The notes beneath the pieces are model-generated. The model was not told where the DNA came from. It saw nothing but the letters and a program-made list of their open reading frames with translations, and made no database searches. From Apostichopus japonicus (lineage: Eukaryota > Echinodermata > Holothuroidea > Aspidochirotida > Stichopodidae), in contig NC_092566.1 in NCBI RefSeq assembly GCF_037975245.1, positions 18,821,001 through 18,885,000 of the forward strand: 64,000 bases of DNA. The letters are read 5' to 3'. Position numbers and translations under genes: made by a program. Of the stretch, positions 23,903-34,600 are shown in pieces. How positions within the stretch are numbered: position 1 is the first letter of the stretch; each line of letters opens with the position of its first letter.

Positions 23903-24240
23903 GCCTGTCATGATGACATGGTAGTGCTCCTGCAGGGGTAAAGGAGGGTTGCGCCAGGCCTGCCATGATGACATGGTAGTGCTCCTGCAGGGGTTAATAA
24001 GGGTTGCGCCAGGCCTGCCATGATGACATGGTAGTTCTCCTGCAGGGATAAAAGATGGTAGCGCCAGGCCTGCCATGATGACATGGTAGTGCTCCTGCAG
24101 GGATAAAAGATGGTAGCGCCAGGCCTGCCATGATGACATGGTAGTGCTCCTGCAGGGGTAAAGGAGGGTTGCGCCGGGCCTGCATGATGACATGGTAGTG
24201 ATCCTGCAGGGGTAAAGGAGGGTTGCGACGTAAAACTTAC
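23903..24240. repeat. 55-bp minisatellite, six copies
   Basis: Unit contains catgatgacatggtagtgct, cctgcaggggtaaaggagg and gttgcgccaggcctg. Copies of tgatgacatg start at 23911, 23966, 24021, 24076, 24131 and 24185. Minus-strand frames across it are repeat shadows. Confidence 0.97.
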
Positions 24241-25325
24241 CAATGTCCATAATGGGCCACCATTGATCATTGATAGGTGGTAGGGTTGTCCCGCAGTCCC
24301 CCCCCCACTCCTGGCACCTCCTTGGGCACTCCTTTGATTTGAGGTCAACATCGGTATGTCGCAGCCTCAACACAGACTCTAAGTTGGGATTTTAATGGGT
24401 ACAATACTCCTATAGAATTGGTGAAGGTCATTTGAGGTCAAAAGAGGCATACTCTGCAAACTTTGTAAAATGGTAACTCTAAACATGCTTCGTGAGTGAC
24501 TTTATCAACTAGTTAATCCTAAAAATTTAACTTTCTTTAGCTTGGCGATTGGTATTTAGATCCACTGTAGTGAGAACAAGAACTCTTAAAGTCTTAAAAC
24601 CTATATAAACATAATTATTGCAAAGGTAAAACCTAGTTAAACATCACACTTGTTCTGTCGATCGTCTAGTAGTAAGTGAAGCATTTGTGAATTTGAAATA
24701 GGGACACATTATTGTTCATCAGTTTGAAGTCAATAATAGTCAACCCTACAAACGTGTCAAGGAATCATGAAGCCCGTTTCCTTTCTGTTCGAAATATGGT
24801 AGTGATAATATGAACGAATGGACATGATCAAGTTTCTATTAATGACAATCACATTAGGTTTATAAGCTTAAACTGACATAGAAAGTAACATTTCCTGAAA
24901 AACACGTTAAGTTATAAACGTGAAGTTAAACTGAAATTGAAAATGAATATATTATTTAATAAAACTCAAATATTAACATGTATGTATATGTGGAGGTTAA
25001 TCATTGTAGATAAATAGACATGTACCTATCATAGGGGAAATATGCTTTATTCAGCAGATTTTTTAGCAGATTCATACATATCGTATCTCTTTAGCATTAA
25101 GGTTATGTAGATAAACGAACACATCTCATCATATTTTCACGTAAATTTCCTTCCTTAAAATAACTTGATTGTGACTTTCGTAACAAGTTCATATGTGAGA
25201 TGGAATAGACGTACAAGACCCATTTAATCATCATGTTGAATCAATCTTTAGAGAAAAGAAGGACGTCCGAAAGAGAAGTAAAAAGTCGAACGTGATCTTG
25301 ATGGAGATCTCAACCCAGTCCGCCA
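24241..25325. other. Intergenic, AT-rich
   Basis: Contains one AGGTCATTTGAGGTCA copy (24426-24441) related to the 8130-8760 repeats. No gene seen. Confidence 0.6.
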
Positions 25326-25970
25326 TTTTGAGACAGGAAACCGAGACTGACGGAAACTGAGACTGACGGAAACTGAGACTGGCGGAGACTGAGACTTACG
25401 GAAAGTGAGACTGACGGAAATTGACACTGACGGAAACTGAGACTGACGGAAACTAAGACTGACGGAAACTGAGACACTGAGACTGAGAAGGCGACGAAGA
25501 CTGAGGTTGACGGAAAATGAGTCTGACGGAAACTGAGACTGAGACTGACGGAAACTGACGGAAACTGAGACTAACGGAAACTGAGACTGATGGAAACGGA
25601 GACTGAGACAGATATGGAGACGAAGACTGAGACTGATGGAAACTGAGACACGCAGACTGAGACAGATATGGAAACTGAAATGGAGACTGACGGAAACTGA
25701 GACTGAGATGGAAACTGAGATGGAGACTGAGAAGGAGACGAAGACTGAGACTGACGGAAACTGAGACTGACGGAAACTGAGACTGAGACTGACGGAAACT
25801 GACGGAAACTGAGACTAACGGAAACTGAGACTAACGGAAACTGAGACTGATGGAAACTGAGACACGGAGACTGAGACAGATATGGAGACGAAGACTGAGA
25901 CTGACGGAAACTGAGAATGACGGAAGCTGAGACTGAGGGAAACAGAGAGACCGAGAAGGATGCTAAGGCT
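25326..25970. repeat. GACGGAAACTGA minisatellite
   Basis: Irregular 6- to 18-bp units gactga, cggaaactga, gatggaaactgaga over about 640 bp. The minus-strand SVSVS/FPSVS frame is low-complexity and not a gene. Confidence 0.96.
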
Positions 25971-26295
25971 GACATGTTACAGCAAGTGAAATTTCTCGAG
26001 ACCCTTCAGACGGGAAAAGGCCCACATAGCCTATATATACCAATCTAAGTCAAACACTGTGACATGCAGTGTGTCTGAATGAACATATACCACACATCTT
26101 GGCTTGCCAAATGGATCAATCTACAATGCAAAAGCTAAAGCAGTCCAGAAAAGACAAGTTTTTCTTGACTTGCCTAATGGTTTTCCCACAATTGATTACG
26201 ATTACAAAAGGATACTCGCAAGATCCCGTTTAGAACGGTTTCTTTTCTGTAACGTAAGCCTTCTTTGCAGTATCATAATATTCAATTAGATAGAT

Positions 26296-26540
26296 AGACG
26301 GACGGACGGACGGACGGACGGACGGACGGACGGACGGACGGACGGACGGACGGACGGACGGACGGACGGACGGACGGACGGACGGACGGACGGACGGATA
26401 CGGACGGACGGACGGACGGACGGACGGACGGACGGACGGACGGACGGACGGACGGACGGACGGACGGACGGACGGACGGACGGACGGACGGACGGACGGA
26501 CGGACGGACGGACGGACGGACGGACGGACGGACGGACGGA
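26296..26540. repeat. (GGAC)n microsatellite, about 245 bp
   Basis: About 60 tetranucleotide units with one interruption (ggatacgg near 26396). The minus-strand RPSV frame is an artefact. Confidence 0.98.
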
Positions 26541-26554
26541 AGTTCTTAAAATGC

Positions 26555-26830
26555 TGTTTCACCTGGGATGCGACGTTTACGGTTCCACTTTTTTAAAGTT
26601 TTTATGTTTGATTTTATGGCTCGATCCTGTTTCAATGTTAGGGTGCTATGCTCTATGATGTTGTTTCATTTGTGGCATGCGACGCGCTCATGCACGGTTT
26701 TACTTTGATGTTGTTATTCAGATTCACTTTAAAAGCGTGGTGTCAACCCTAAGGCGCTATTGTCTTATGATTCTGTCTCACTTCTGGGATGCGACGTTCA
26801 CGGTTCCACTCGTGTGCGGTATTTAAATTG
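26555..26830. repeat. Three diverged ~105-bp tandem copies
   Basis: The motif ggatgcgacgtttacggttc recurs in changed form near 26567, 26675 and 26783, each after a ctatgat/gtttcac lead. Short degenerate array. Confidence 0.6.
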
Positions 26831-27113
26831 CTATGCAGATACAGCAGCTTCGAGATGGTACACAACACATTCAACTTCACATGAGTTCTGTACCGGGCGT
26901 GGCCCAGTGAAGCAACACAAAGCCTGTATATGTAATATGAACAATCACTTTTCATGAGAGACGTATACGCAGTTCATCATAACATTAAGAAAGTCTTGAT
27001 TATTTCATCGAATGGTTTGAAGAGGGTCACCTTAGTGCCGATGTCAAAGGTCTTTTGAAAAACTGACGTTTACTTTAAGCATTAATAAGGGCGAAGTTTA
27101 TTTTCTTACAGGA

Positions 27114-27446
27114 TTACTACTCACCAACAATCATAGATCAAGAAAGTTACTGCAGAATGTTGTGTCCCTTTTCCATGAGAGGCCTTGCTCAGTCCAACGA
27201 CATATAGAAAGGAACCTACGCATCTCGATGGTGGAAAGAGCTGACAAAACAAGTTGCTATAACATGGCATCACGTAAGAGACGAATGGAGGCACTGGATC
27301 TCAGCTTAGCGCATAGAAGATCAATGTTTAGGGAAGTAATTTTATGGTTTGCCCCTAAATCAAAGTCACTTGTAGCACTGCCCCTCGAACATCGTTCTGC
27401 TTTCGCTTCCATGCTGTTTCAGTTTATGTTGCAAATTCTTTCTTGA
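27114..27446 (+). CDS. Unrecognised open frame after a good acceptor
   Basis: A frame open from a ttttcttacag acceptor (27114) to TGA encodes ~110 residues, including SRKRRMEALDLSLAHRRSMF and a hydrophobic end FASMLFQFMLQILS. It has no ATG near the 5' end, no family I recognise and no upstream partner exon. It could be a terminal exon, a relic or chance. Confidence 0.15.
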   Translation, partial: LLLTNNHRSRKLLQNVVSLFHERPCSVQRHIERNLRISMVERADKTSCYNMASRKRRMEALDLSLAHRRSMFREVILWFAPKSKSLVALPLEHRSAFASMLFQFMLQILS

Positions 27447-28420
27447 AAGCTAACCCCACGCAATTTAAAACAGGAAAACATTGTTTAATCATCATGCAGT
27501 TGTTATATGAATGCACCTGGAAGCAACACAGGGGAATATCGCAATACAATGCTGCCCTCTATTATGACACGAACACGTAGCGCTATCTACTAAATGGTAT
27601 TAATTAAACGTCCTCTTTGAAGGGTTGTCAGTTAACGGGCTCAACCAGTGAAATCAACAACTCAGAAATCAGCTGCGCCGGGAATACCTCAAATTAGGTA
27701 ATGTATCTCACTTAAATGCAACATTTTCTACTTAAGTTTTACTTTTCTACAACACGGTACGTTCTGATAATATGCTACTAATGGTACACTCGTTGCGTTT
27801 GCATTAATGTGGTTATACTAGAGAACATACTCGCACAAGATCGAGTCGTACTTAATAGGCAAACGACTGACACTCGTTGTGTTTTCCTGTAGTTTTTACT
27901 ACAAAATCAAATATAGAATAAGTATGAGTAAAGAAACATACATGTTTCGCACACTTTCCATTAAATTGGATTACTTATTTTTGATAAGTCTTTGCAATAC
28001 TAGTTTGTTTAACGAAATGAAGTTTGAACCTATTCTAATAACAATATATCAAATATTTACTATATAATTCTTATTGATAGACTGTAGTAGTGCTCAGACT
28101 TTCCTTCAATTAACGCTAAATAAGACTATCATTACATAAGATCTGCTTCAACGACCGTGTTCAGTCAAGCATATATCATTGTATCCAGGAAGGTTGCAAA
28201 TGCGTTTCTTGTAATTTCTCTTCACTTTGTGCATTAATAAGGCACTTACGCTTTCCCACCTACGTATAGCTGTTTGTATATATTACATGATATTCCTAAT
28301 CTTCCATGGAGTCATGCGTGACATAGTAGCTGTTTTATATTCCTATACTTGAATGAGCCATACGTGACCTAGTAGACTTGACTAAAGCAGGTGTGTATAT
28401 CTGTTTATATTTATGATATT
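27447..28420. other. Intergenic, no feature seen
   Basis: AT-rich, short spurious frames only. Confidence 0.6.
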
Positions 28421-28423
<3 letters not shown>

Positions 28424-28479
<56 letters not shown>

Positions 28480-28490
28480 GTATATATATA
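28424..28490. repeat. (TA)n microsatellite
   Basis: TA tract with a few changes, immediately left of the 28502-30443 element. Confidence 0.97.
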
Positions 28491-28501
28491 ATTAAGTATA
28501 T

Positions 28502-30443
28502 CAGGCGCGTATCCAGGATTTTCTAACCCGGGGGGCGCGAATTACTAAGCGGAGCGCCACCATCGGTTGGCGCGGAGCGTACAAGAAAATTTCTGGTTTT
28601 GAGACCCCCCAGATCACCGGAAATGACACTTCTCGGGCTTAAAAATGACCAACTAAATGTACACTTTTGCCTGAGAACCAAGTATTTCTCAATTTTTTTT
28701 TTCCATCCATAACCTTTTTGAAGATTGTGATCAGTCACACATCATGTTCGACCTCATTGCATGTCCTATGGATCATTGCTTTTGTAGGCGATTCTACGTC
28801 ACGGTCCACAATATCCGAAAGCCCCACTTTTCAAGGTTTTAAGCCCATTATTTGTTGAGAATTTGAAAATTCACATTTCTCGTGAATAAAAATCACTTGA
28901 AAACATACCCATAATGTCGCAGAAAATTCAATCTATGGACAACCAATAGGGAAAAACCTCCTTGAACCCCTAATAGACAGGTACAAATTGCACGAGTAGA
29001 GGAAAGTATGATGAAGAATGTTGGTGAGGAAATTTTCTTAAATTCCGACACAGTTAATTTATTGGTGTAGAAATATTGCAACCTCTTATTATGGCTATTA
29101 TAAAACTTGGTTGAAGGAAATGAAAAATAGCAGATATTTCCGATATGAGGTATATCGAAACCGAACACTACACACATAGGCGTAGGTCCCGTAGGAGGCG
29201 GGCTGCAGCCCCACCCCCCCCCCCCCCGCAACCAATCTTGTTCCTATTTTTTTCGGGCACCTACTGAGAGAAAAATAAATAGCAATGAATAGCTTAAAAA
29301 TGATCTCCTTGGTAATTAAAATAAAGTTGTAAGCTTGGCCGACATTACTACTGTAAAAGAGAGTTTGACATAAATGGATCTGTATGGTTTTTCTCCATCT
29401 ACATAAGACATTGGTTGTTTACATTAGCATCCGGCGGTATACTGTGCTACTTTCACGGACCGTAAGGTACACGTACGATGCCATGCAATGTAATGACCGA
29501 TGCTTGATTATATGATATTGGCATCGATATGTTGAACGCGCGCTTTGCGCGCGAAAAATTTTAGCTTTTTTTTTCGGGCAAGTAGTTACAGCCCCAAATC
29601 CAATTGGGCTACGCCTTCGACTACACACATAGACAGTTTTTGAGGCTGTTCATCGTGGAACAGGCATTTCAATGCTCACTGATATGATGTTATATCTGCT
29701 CTTTGCTTTACAAATTCGAACAGGCGTGTAGCGAGTAATTGCCAAGGGAGGGGCGAAGCCTGTATGCAAACTATCTAAGCGAAGCGCCACCATAAGTTGG
29801 CGCGAAGCGTACAAGAAAACTTTTGGCCGAAAATGCCTCCCAGATCGCTGGAAATGACACTTCCCAGGCCTTGTAAGTTGCACCTAAGCATTGTCTATTT
29901 TGAAATTACTAGTGATGTCATAAAGAAAATTTGCTCGGGGGGGGGGCGGTCGCCCCCTTCCCGAAATGCGTCATGTTCCCGACGACCCCGTCGAGTTCAA
30001 GACCAGCCACAGTTGGTTCCATATATTGTACAATTGTTTAAGGCGTCCATACACACACACGCGTTATGATAGACCATATATAGTATTTATATAGATACAT
30101 TAGTGAGAGAGGGAACAAAACGTCAAAAATGGAGTTGTTGGTGTAAGGGGTAGGGTGAGGCGCACACCCCCTCCGTAATCCTTGATCTGTCACTGGCTAA
30201 CCTGTGTATATAATAGGGATCAGCGCTTTAACTATGACTGTTCCTCTTTCTCTTCCCGAAGTCTTGGCTATCTTCTACTCCCTCCCTTTCTCCTTTTTCT
30301 CTCTTTTTTCTTCTTTTCCCTTCCTTTCTCTCCTCCTTTTCTTTTTTCCCCCTCCTTTTCCCTTTTTTCTTCTCTTTTTTTCTCTCCTCTTTTTCTTACC
30401 CGGGGGGCGCGCGCCCCCAACGCCCCCCCTGGATACGCACCTG
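28502..30443. mobile_element. Composite element with CAGGYGCGTATCCAGG terminal inverted repeats
   Basis: Left end CAGGCGCGTATCCAGG; right end, reverse-complemented, CAGGTGCGTATCCAGG (15 of 16). G/C-rich runs (ccggggggcgcg) follow both ends. It sits inside a TA tract, so a target duplication cannot be read. The CAG-GCG type terminus suggests a hAT-like non-autonomous element (inference). Internally it holds two copies of a ~90-bp module with the hairpin GCGCCACC..GGTTGGCGC (28548-28637, 29776-29870) and a younger nested insertion. No transposase frame. Confidence 0.7.
29168..29632. mobile_element. Nested insertion flanked by 12-bp direct repeats
   Basis: CTACACACATAG occurs at 29168-29179 and 29621-29632. 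The interior begins GCGTAGGTCCC and ends GGGCTACGCC, a short imperfect inverted terminus. It interrupts the 28502-30443 element. No coding capacity. Confidence 0.6.

Positions 30444-30534
<91 letters not shown>
30444..30534. repeat. (TA)n microsatellite
   Basis: About 90 bp of TA, right of the composite element. Confidence 0.97.
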
Positions 30535-30535
<1 letters not shown>

Positions 30536-31255
30536 CTTACTTAGTAAGTAAGTAAAACTTTATGAAAGGAATTACGATACTCGCACATAAGTACAAAAAT
30601 ATATAAACCTATATTCATTATTTACACTTAAGAGTTGAAAAAGTAAGAACGGATTAAATGGATAAAAACAGTAGGCATACCCACTAAAAAGGCCAAACAA
30701 TTAACGACTCAAGTTATTATTGTTAAGTATTATTGCACGGGGGATGAAGGAAATACGGTGTCTTTAGTTGTTGGAGTCTCAGTCTGCCAGTACCTCTCTT
30801 AATTAACCTGTCTTGAAGGTGTGTGATGGAAAGGGTGACTACAGTCACTCCACAGTGTATCAAGCTTGGATTGTAGAAGACACTGGTAGACAGTGTCAAC
30901 AGCAGACTGAGAACCCCCAAATATGATTTCAGCTTAATAATATTATCAATACGGTCCCGTTCTGATTTACTAACATTACCACCCAAGCAAAATAGGCAAT
31001 ATCTCCAGACTCCTCAAATAGTAGAATTATAAAACATCTCTGAAATTTCTGAACGCACATTGAATAATGACATTTTCCGAAGACAACATAACCTAGAATT
31101 CAACTGTTTGACTAGAACATCAATATGATCCCCCACGTCAATTGATCATTCAACACCACTCCTGATTATTTGTATGATGAAAAACGATCTACTTCATTAC
31201 CTTCAATAATAACGGGCGGTGGTAAAAAACATTACGTCTAAAGTCAGTAATCATT
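30535..31255 (-). pseudogene. LINE reverse-transcriptase C-terminal fragment, broken
   Basis: Read on the minus strand from about 31240 it gives VVLNDQLTWGDHIDVLVKQL, then LCCLRKMSLFNVRSEISEMF, YNSTI, a stop, and WRYCLFCLGGNVSKSERDRI followed by DNIIK. This order (LTWxxHI.., LRxL..F.V...., FYxSxIES, GN.S..DR.R...I.K) is the post-catalytic part of non-LTR retrotransposon reverse transcriptase. At least one in-frame stop marks it as dead. The low-coordinate end shows a taagtaagtaagt run that may be the 3' tail. Clade not resolved. Confidence 0.8.
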
Positions 31256-31279
31256 TATTTTGTCTTAGAGACATTTAAT

Positions 31280-31281
31280 TG

Positions 31282-31318
<37 letters not shown>
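31280..31318. repeat. (TA)n microsatellite
   Basis: About 38 bp TA tract. Confidence 0.95.
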
Positions 31319-31319
<1 letters not shown>

Positions 31320-31547
31320 TGGCTAGTAGATTTGTCTTTAAAAGTGTTCATATTTCTTTATATGTATCGTCTACTTGCATGGAGCCATAGGTGACCTCGG
31401 AGATTTGACTTTAAACTGTGCATTGTTGCATACATGTATTGTTTACCTATATACTTGCAGCATGAAACATTACGTAACATAAAGTTGTTTATATGTATTG
31501 GTGGGGACTGTTCTATCTCTTATGCAGGTCGCCATCCCATTGTCAAC

Positions 31548-31602
31548 ATGAATATGTACTACGCACTAATGGCCCTGACAGTCTTTGCACTGAGTAACAA
31601 TG
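31548..31602 (+). CDS. CHRNA: nAChR exon 1: start codon and signal peptide (inferred)
   Basis: ATG at 31548 gives MNMYYALMALTVFALSNN, a short hydrophobic signal peptide, then one base and donor GTAACT. That single base plus TT of the next exon restores the frame (V|FGDTNALL), which is the main support. A tctcttatgcag just upstream (31527) may be the acceptor of a 5'-UTR intron. No other upstream start fits as well. The second ATG at 31554 is an alternative. Confidence 0.6.
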
Positions 31603-34600
31603 GTAACTACATTTATCGTTTATCTCTTTACTTGTATCGCTCTACTCTAAGAAATTTAGCCTCCTGCCGTAAAGTGAAATGGTTGTAAAGCTTATAAAAT
31701 ATCTAATCTAAAACGTTGACCGAAAACTGTGGTTGTTTTTAGGATATTCTCCACTGACCAACGACGATATTCTTTGAATTATCAAACCCGACAATAAAAT
31801 TAAATGGAAATTGCACGTATTTAGCGTTTGTAGATAGAAAGCTGTTTTATTTAACAGAAACTGGGCGCCCCAAAGTAAAACGATCGCTATAACTGCAGGA
31901 GAGAAAAGATTACCACAGCAATCACACATTGAACCACTTACGACATTTCCATATAGTAACTCTAGGGGGAGGGATTACTTGAGGGCTTTCATCATTACAT
32001 GCGGACGATAGGTTAACCCATTGGACTACGTATATGGAGATCTGTTACAACCGATAGCCTAACCATTGGACTAAGTTCGTGAAGAGTTGTTGCATGCGGT
32101 ACGAGAAAAGTACAAGGTAGTATCATGTTTATAGGATAACTAAATACGCTGTTTGCTAATGCGACCATAACCATAAAAATAATTACTTTATTGACTCTCC
32201 CAGTCTTTCCAGTTTTCAATTGAATTTATCAATTGGGGATAAAGTATACCAGTAATTATATGTCTTGGCATACAATAACTAAGAAGTACCGGCGTTTCTG
32301 TTAATCGTTCCTCTTAGAAGTCTATTCAAAGATGGTTTCTTTGATAAATAATTAACTTGTAGCAGCAATTATCACGTGCCAAATCAACACTCAGTAGACA
32401 ATAACCACTTAATATTGATGTCGGGTCAGTTGGAATGGTGTGTAGTGATACTCAACAAGTTTTAAGTAAGCAATTTTACAAGGACATTGCTTCGCGCCAT
32501 TACGTCAACTCAGTAACTGAATTTTAGAAAAGAGCTTTATGTTGGCAAAGAGTCAATTTGCAATGGTGTGTAGCGATACTCAAAACGTTTCAAGTTAAAT
32601 TTACGATAAAATTGCGACGCTTTATTAGGTGTACACAGGAACTATTTAAAAAAATTTTTTTTTTAGAAAACATCTCTGGCTACATTTTGGGGGTTTCTCT
32701 CCAATCAAGGTTAAATGACACAAACTAATGTTCGACGCCTCACATGATTCAAAATGTGACATTATCTTCCTGTTAACTTACAATCAATAATTCCTCATAT
32801 GTGTGTGGACGAAATTACTCAATACCTCCATAAACCTAGTGAAATCTCTATCAGTGGCATCGCTTATCAGAAGAATAAAGGAACCATCGCAGTTAGACAC
32901 AAATATACTAATATATTCTATTCAAATATTTCACAATTGTACTTAAGAAGCGGACTGATGTAGTTGTATGTACATTTGTTGTCAAGTTGGAATACAGTAT
33001 TTACCCACTAAAGTCCCACTGTGGGATCCCATGCGGCTAACCGTATCACGGTTGGCATAAATTCCCCCAATCAAATAGTGTAACCTTAATGAAAAAGCAT
33101 ATTAAGATTTGCAAATTTCTTATCTCAAAGTGTTTAGCAGCCTTGCAAGAATTTGACTTGATGTTATTCCCGTTCCTTAAAGGCCAACTATGGAGACTTC
33201 TCGATAAACATAAAATCCCACCATTTTGCATGTATGTAATCCTTAACTCACTCCAATTACATTGCTGTATTTAACTTTACCAATTTCGGACGTTAAATAA
33301 AAATGGGAAGAAAAGTCAGCTTTTTAGGAAACCTATTTCAGACATTCCTGAAACATTCCTATGACATGAGGTGACCATGTGACGTCATTGTTGGTTTACC
33401 GCACTCAAAACAATACTTTTAGTGTGTAAAGTTGTATACTTGAGCTGCCAAAAAAGTCAACGATATTACTCCTTTTCCCCCGAAATGCCACAATTCTGTG
33501 TTGTTGCAGGTTGCAGTTATACCTCAGCCAACAAAAGCACCAGCTTTTTTTAGCTTTCTGAGTAGAAGAACCGACGTAAAACGCCGCAGACTTTGGATCA
33601 ATTTTGTGAGATCCACGCGGAAAGATTTTTCAGCACCCGGAGTATCTCATGCCCATGAGTCCACTTGCATGACCCTGCCTCTGTGTATGCTGCAAATGTC
33701 TCATTCTGCGAAAATTATATACTGTCGACAGCTCTGGCGGACATAGCTCATGTGAAGTTGACCCTTTCAAATCTCCTCGTAAACACGCCCTGGACGTTCT
33801 TACATGTAACATTATATCACGCAATTGAAAGTATATTTACTGTTTGAAATGACCGTATATAGACCGTGTATAGACCGTGCCTCTATAGGGTAGGAATGTT
33901 AGTATATGTAGTGAGTTGGCTCACAGCATGTGTAAATAGTCATATTAGGATTTCATCGCATTTATCTATTTCATTTGTTGTATTCCAGTATCGTGAGTTC
34001 GTGATACATGTGTTATATTGTCCGTTATGTTTATTCCGGCATCTGCATGGTCCAAGGAGTGGAATAAAACGGTTCTATGTAGCGATCGGACGTTTTATTT
34101 CGTTAGTGACTGTCTTGTGATTGTGGGATGTTACTGGTCAAGGCCTGTTTCAACTAAACCTAGCTCTATGGTATTACACAGAGTCACGGTAGTACAGTAT
34201 TTCGCCCAGGATTGAACGAGAAACGTGGATATGGATATTCACTGCTTAATTTGGATTATTGACAGGATACTTTTTCTGTGTTTGTAATTTTGGATATTAA
34301 AACGAGTAAGAACTATGTTCAGCTGAAGCTTAGTCATGTATATGCTACCCTGGTCGATTCAGGCCAGCGTCTTCTCGTAGTTGTTCGATTATGTTTAGTG
34401 TTGTTTTTCGTAATTCGTTGACAGTAACGTAAACCATTTCCCGTGACATATCACGCATGAGGCATCTTTTAGGTCTATTGTTTTGTTCAGTTTGCGGTAT
34501 CTTGCGATCAAATTGTATTACGGAATCGGCAAGCTGCTTGCATGTTCTACCTGTATTGTATCGTACGTACCTATTGACGCCTCGCTGTGTAAACGATGCC

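Noticed and set aside
23864-24373. 169- and 147-aa minus-strand frames
   Set aside because: They cover the 55-bp minisatellite and have the same repeated peptide in several frames.
25571-25975. Ser/Val-rich 134-aa minus-strand protein
   Set aside because: Shadow of the GACGGAAACTGA minisatellite.
26230-26562. RPSV repeat protein on the minus strand
   Set aside because: Translation of a (GGAC)n microsatellite.
30182-30551. Frames with FSLFSS and IYIYIY runs
   Set aside because: Pyrimidine-rich and TA microsatellite translations inside a transposon.
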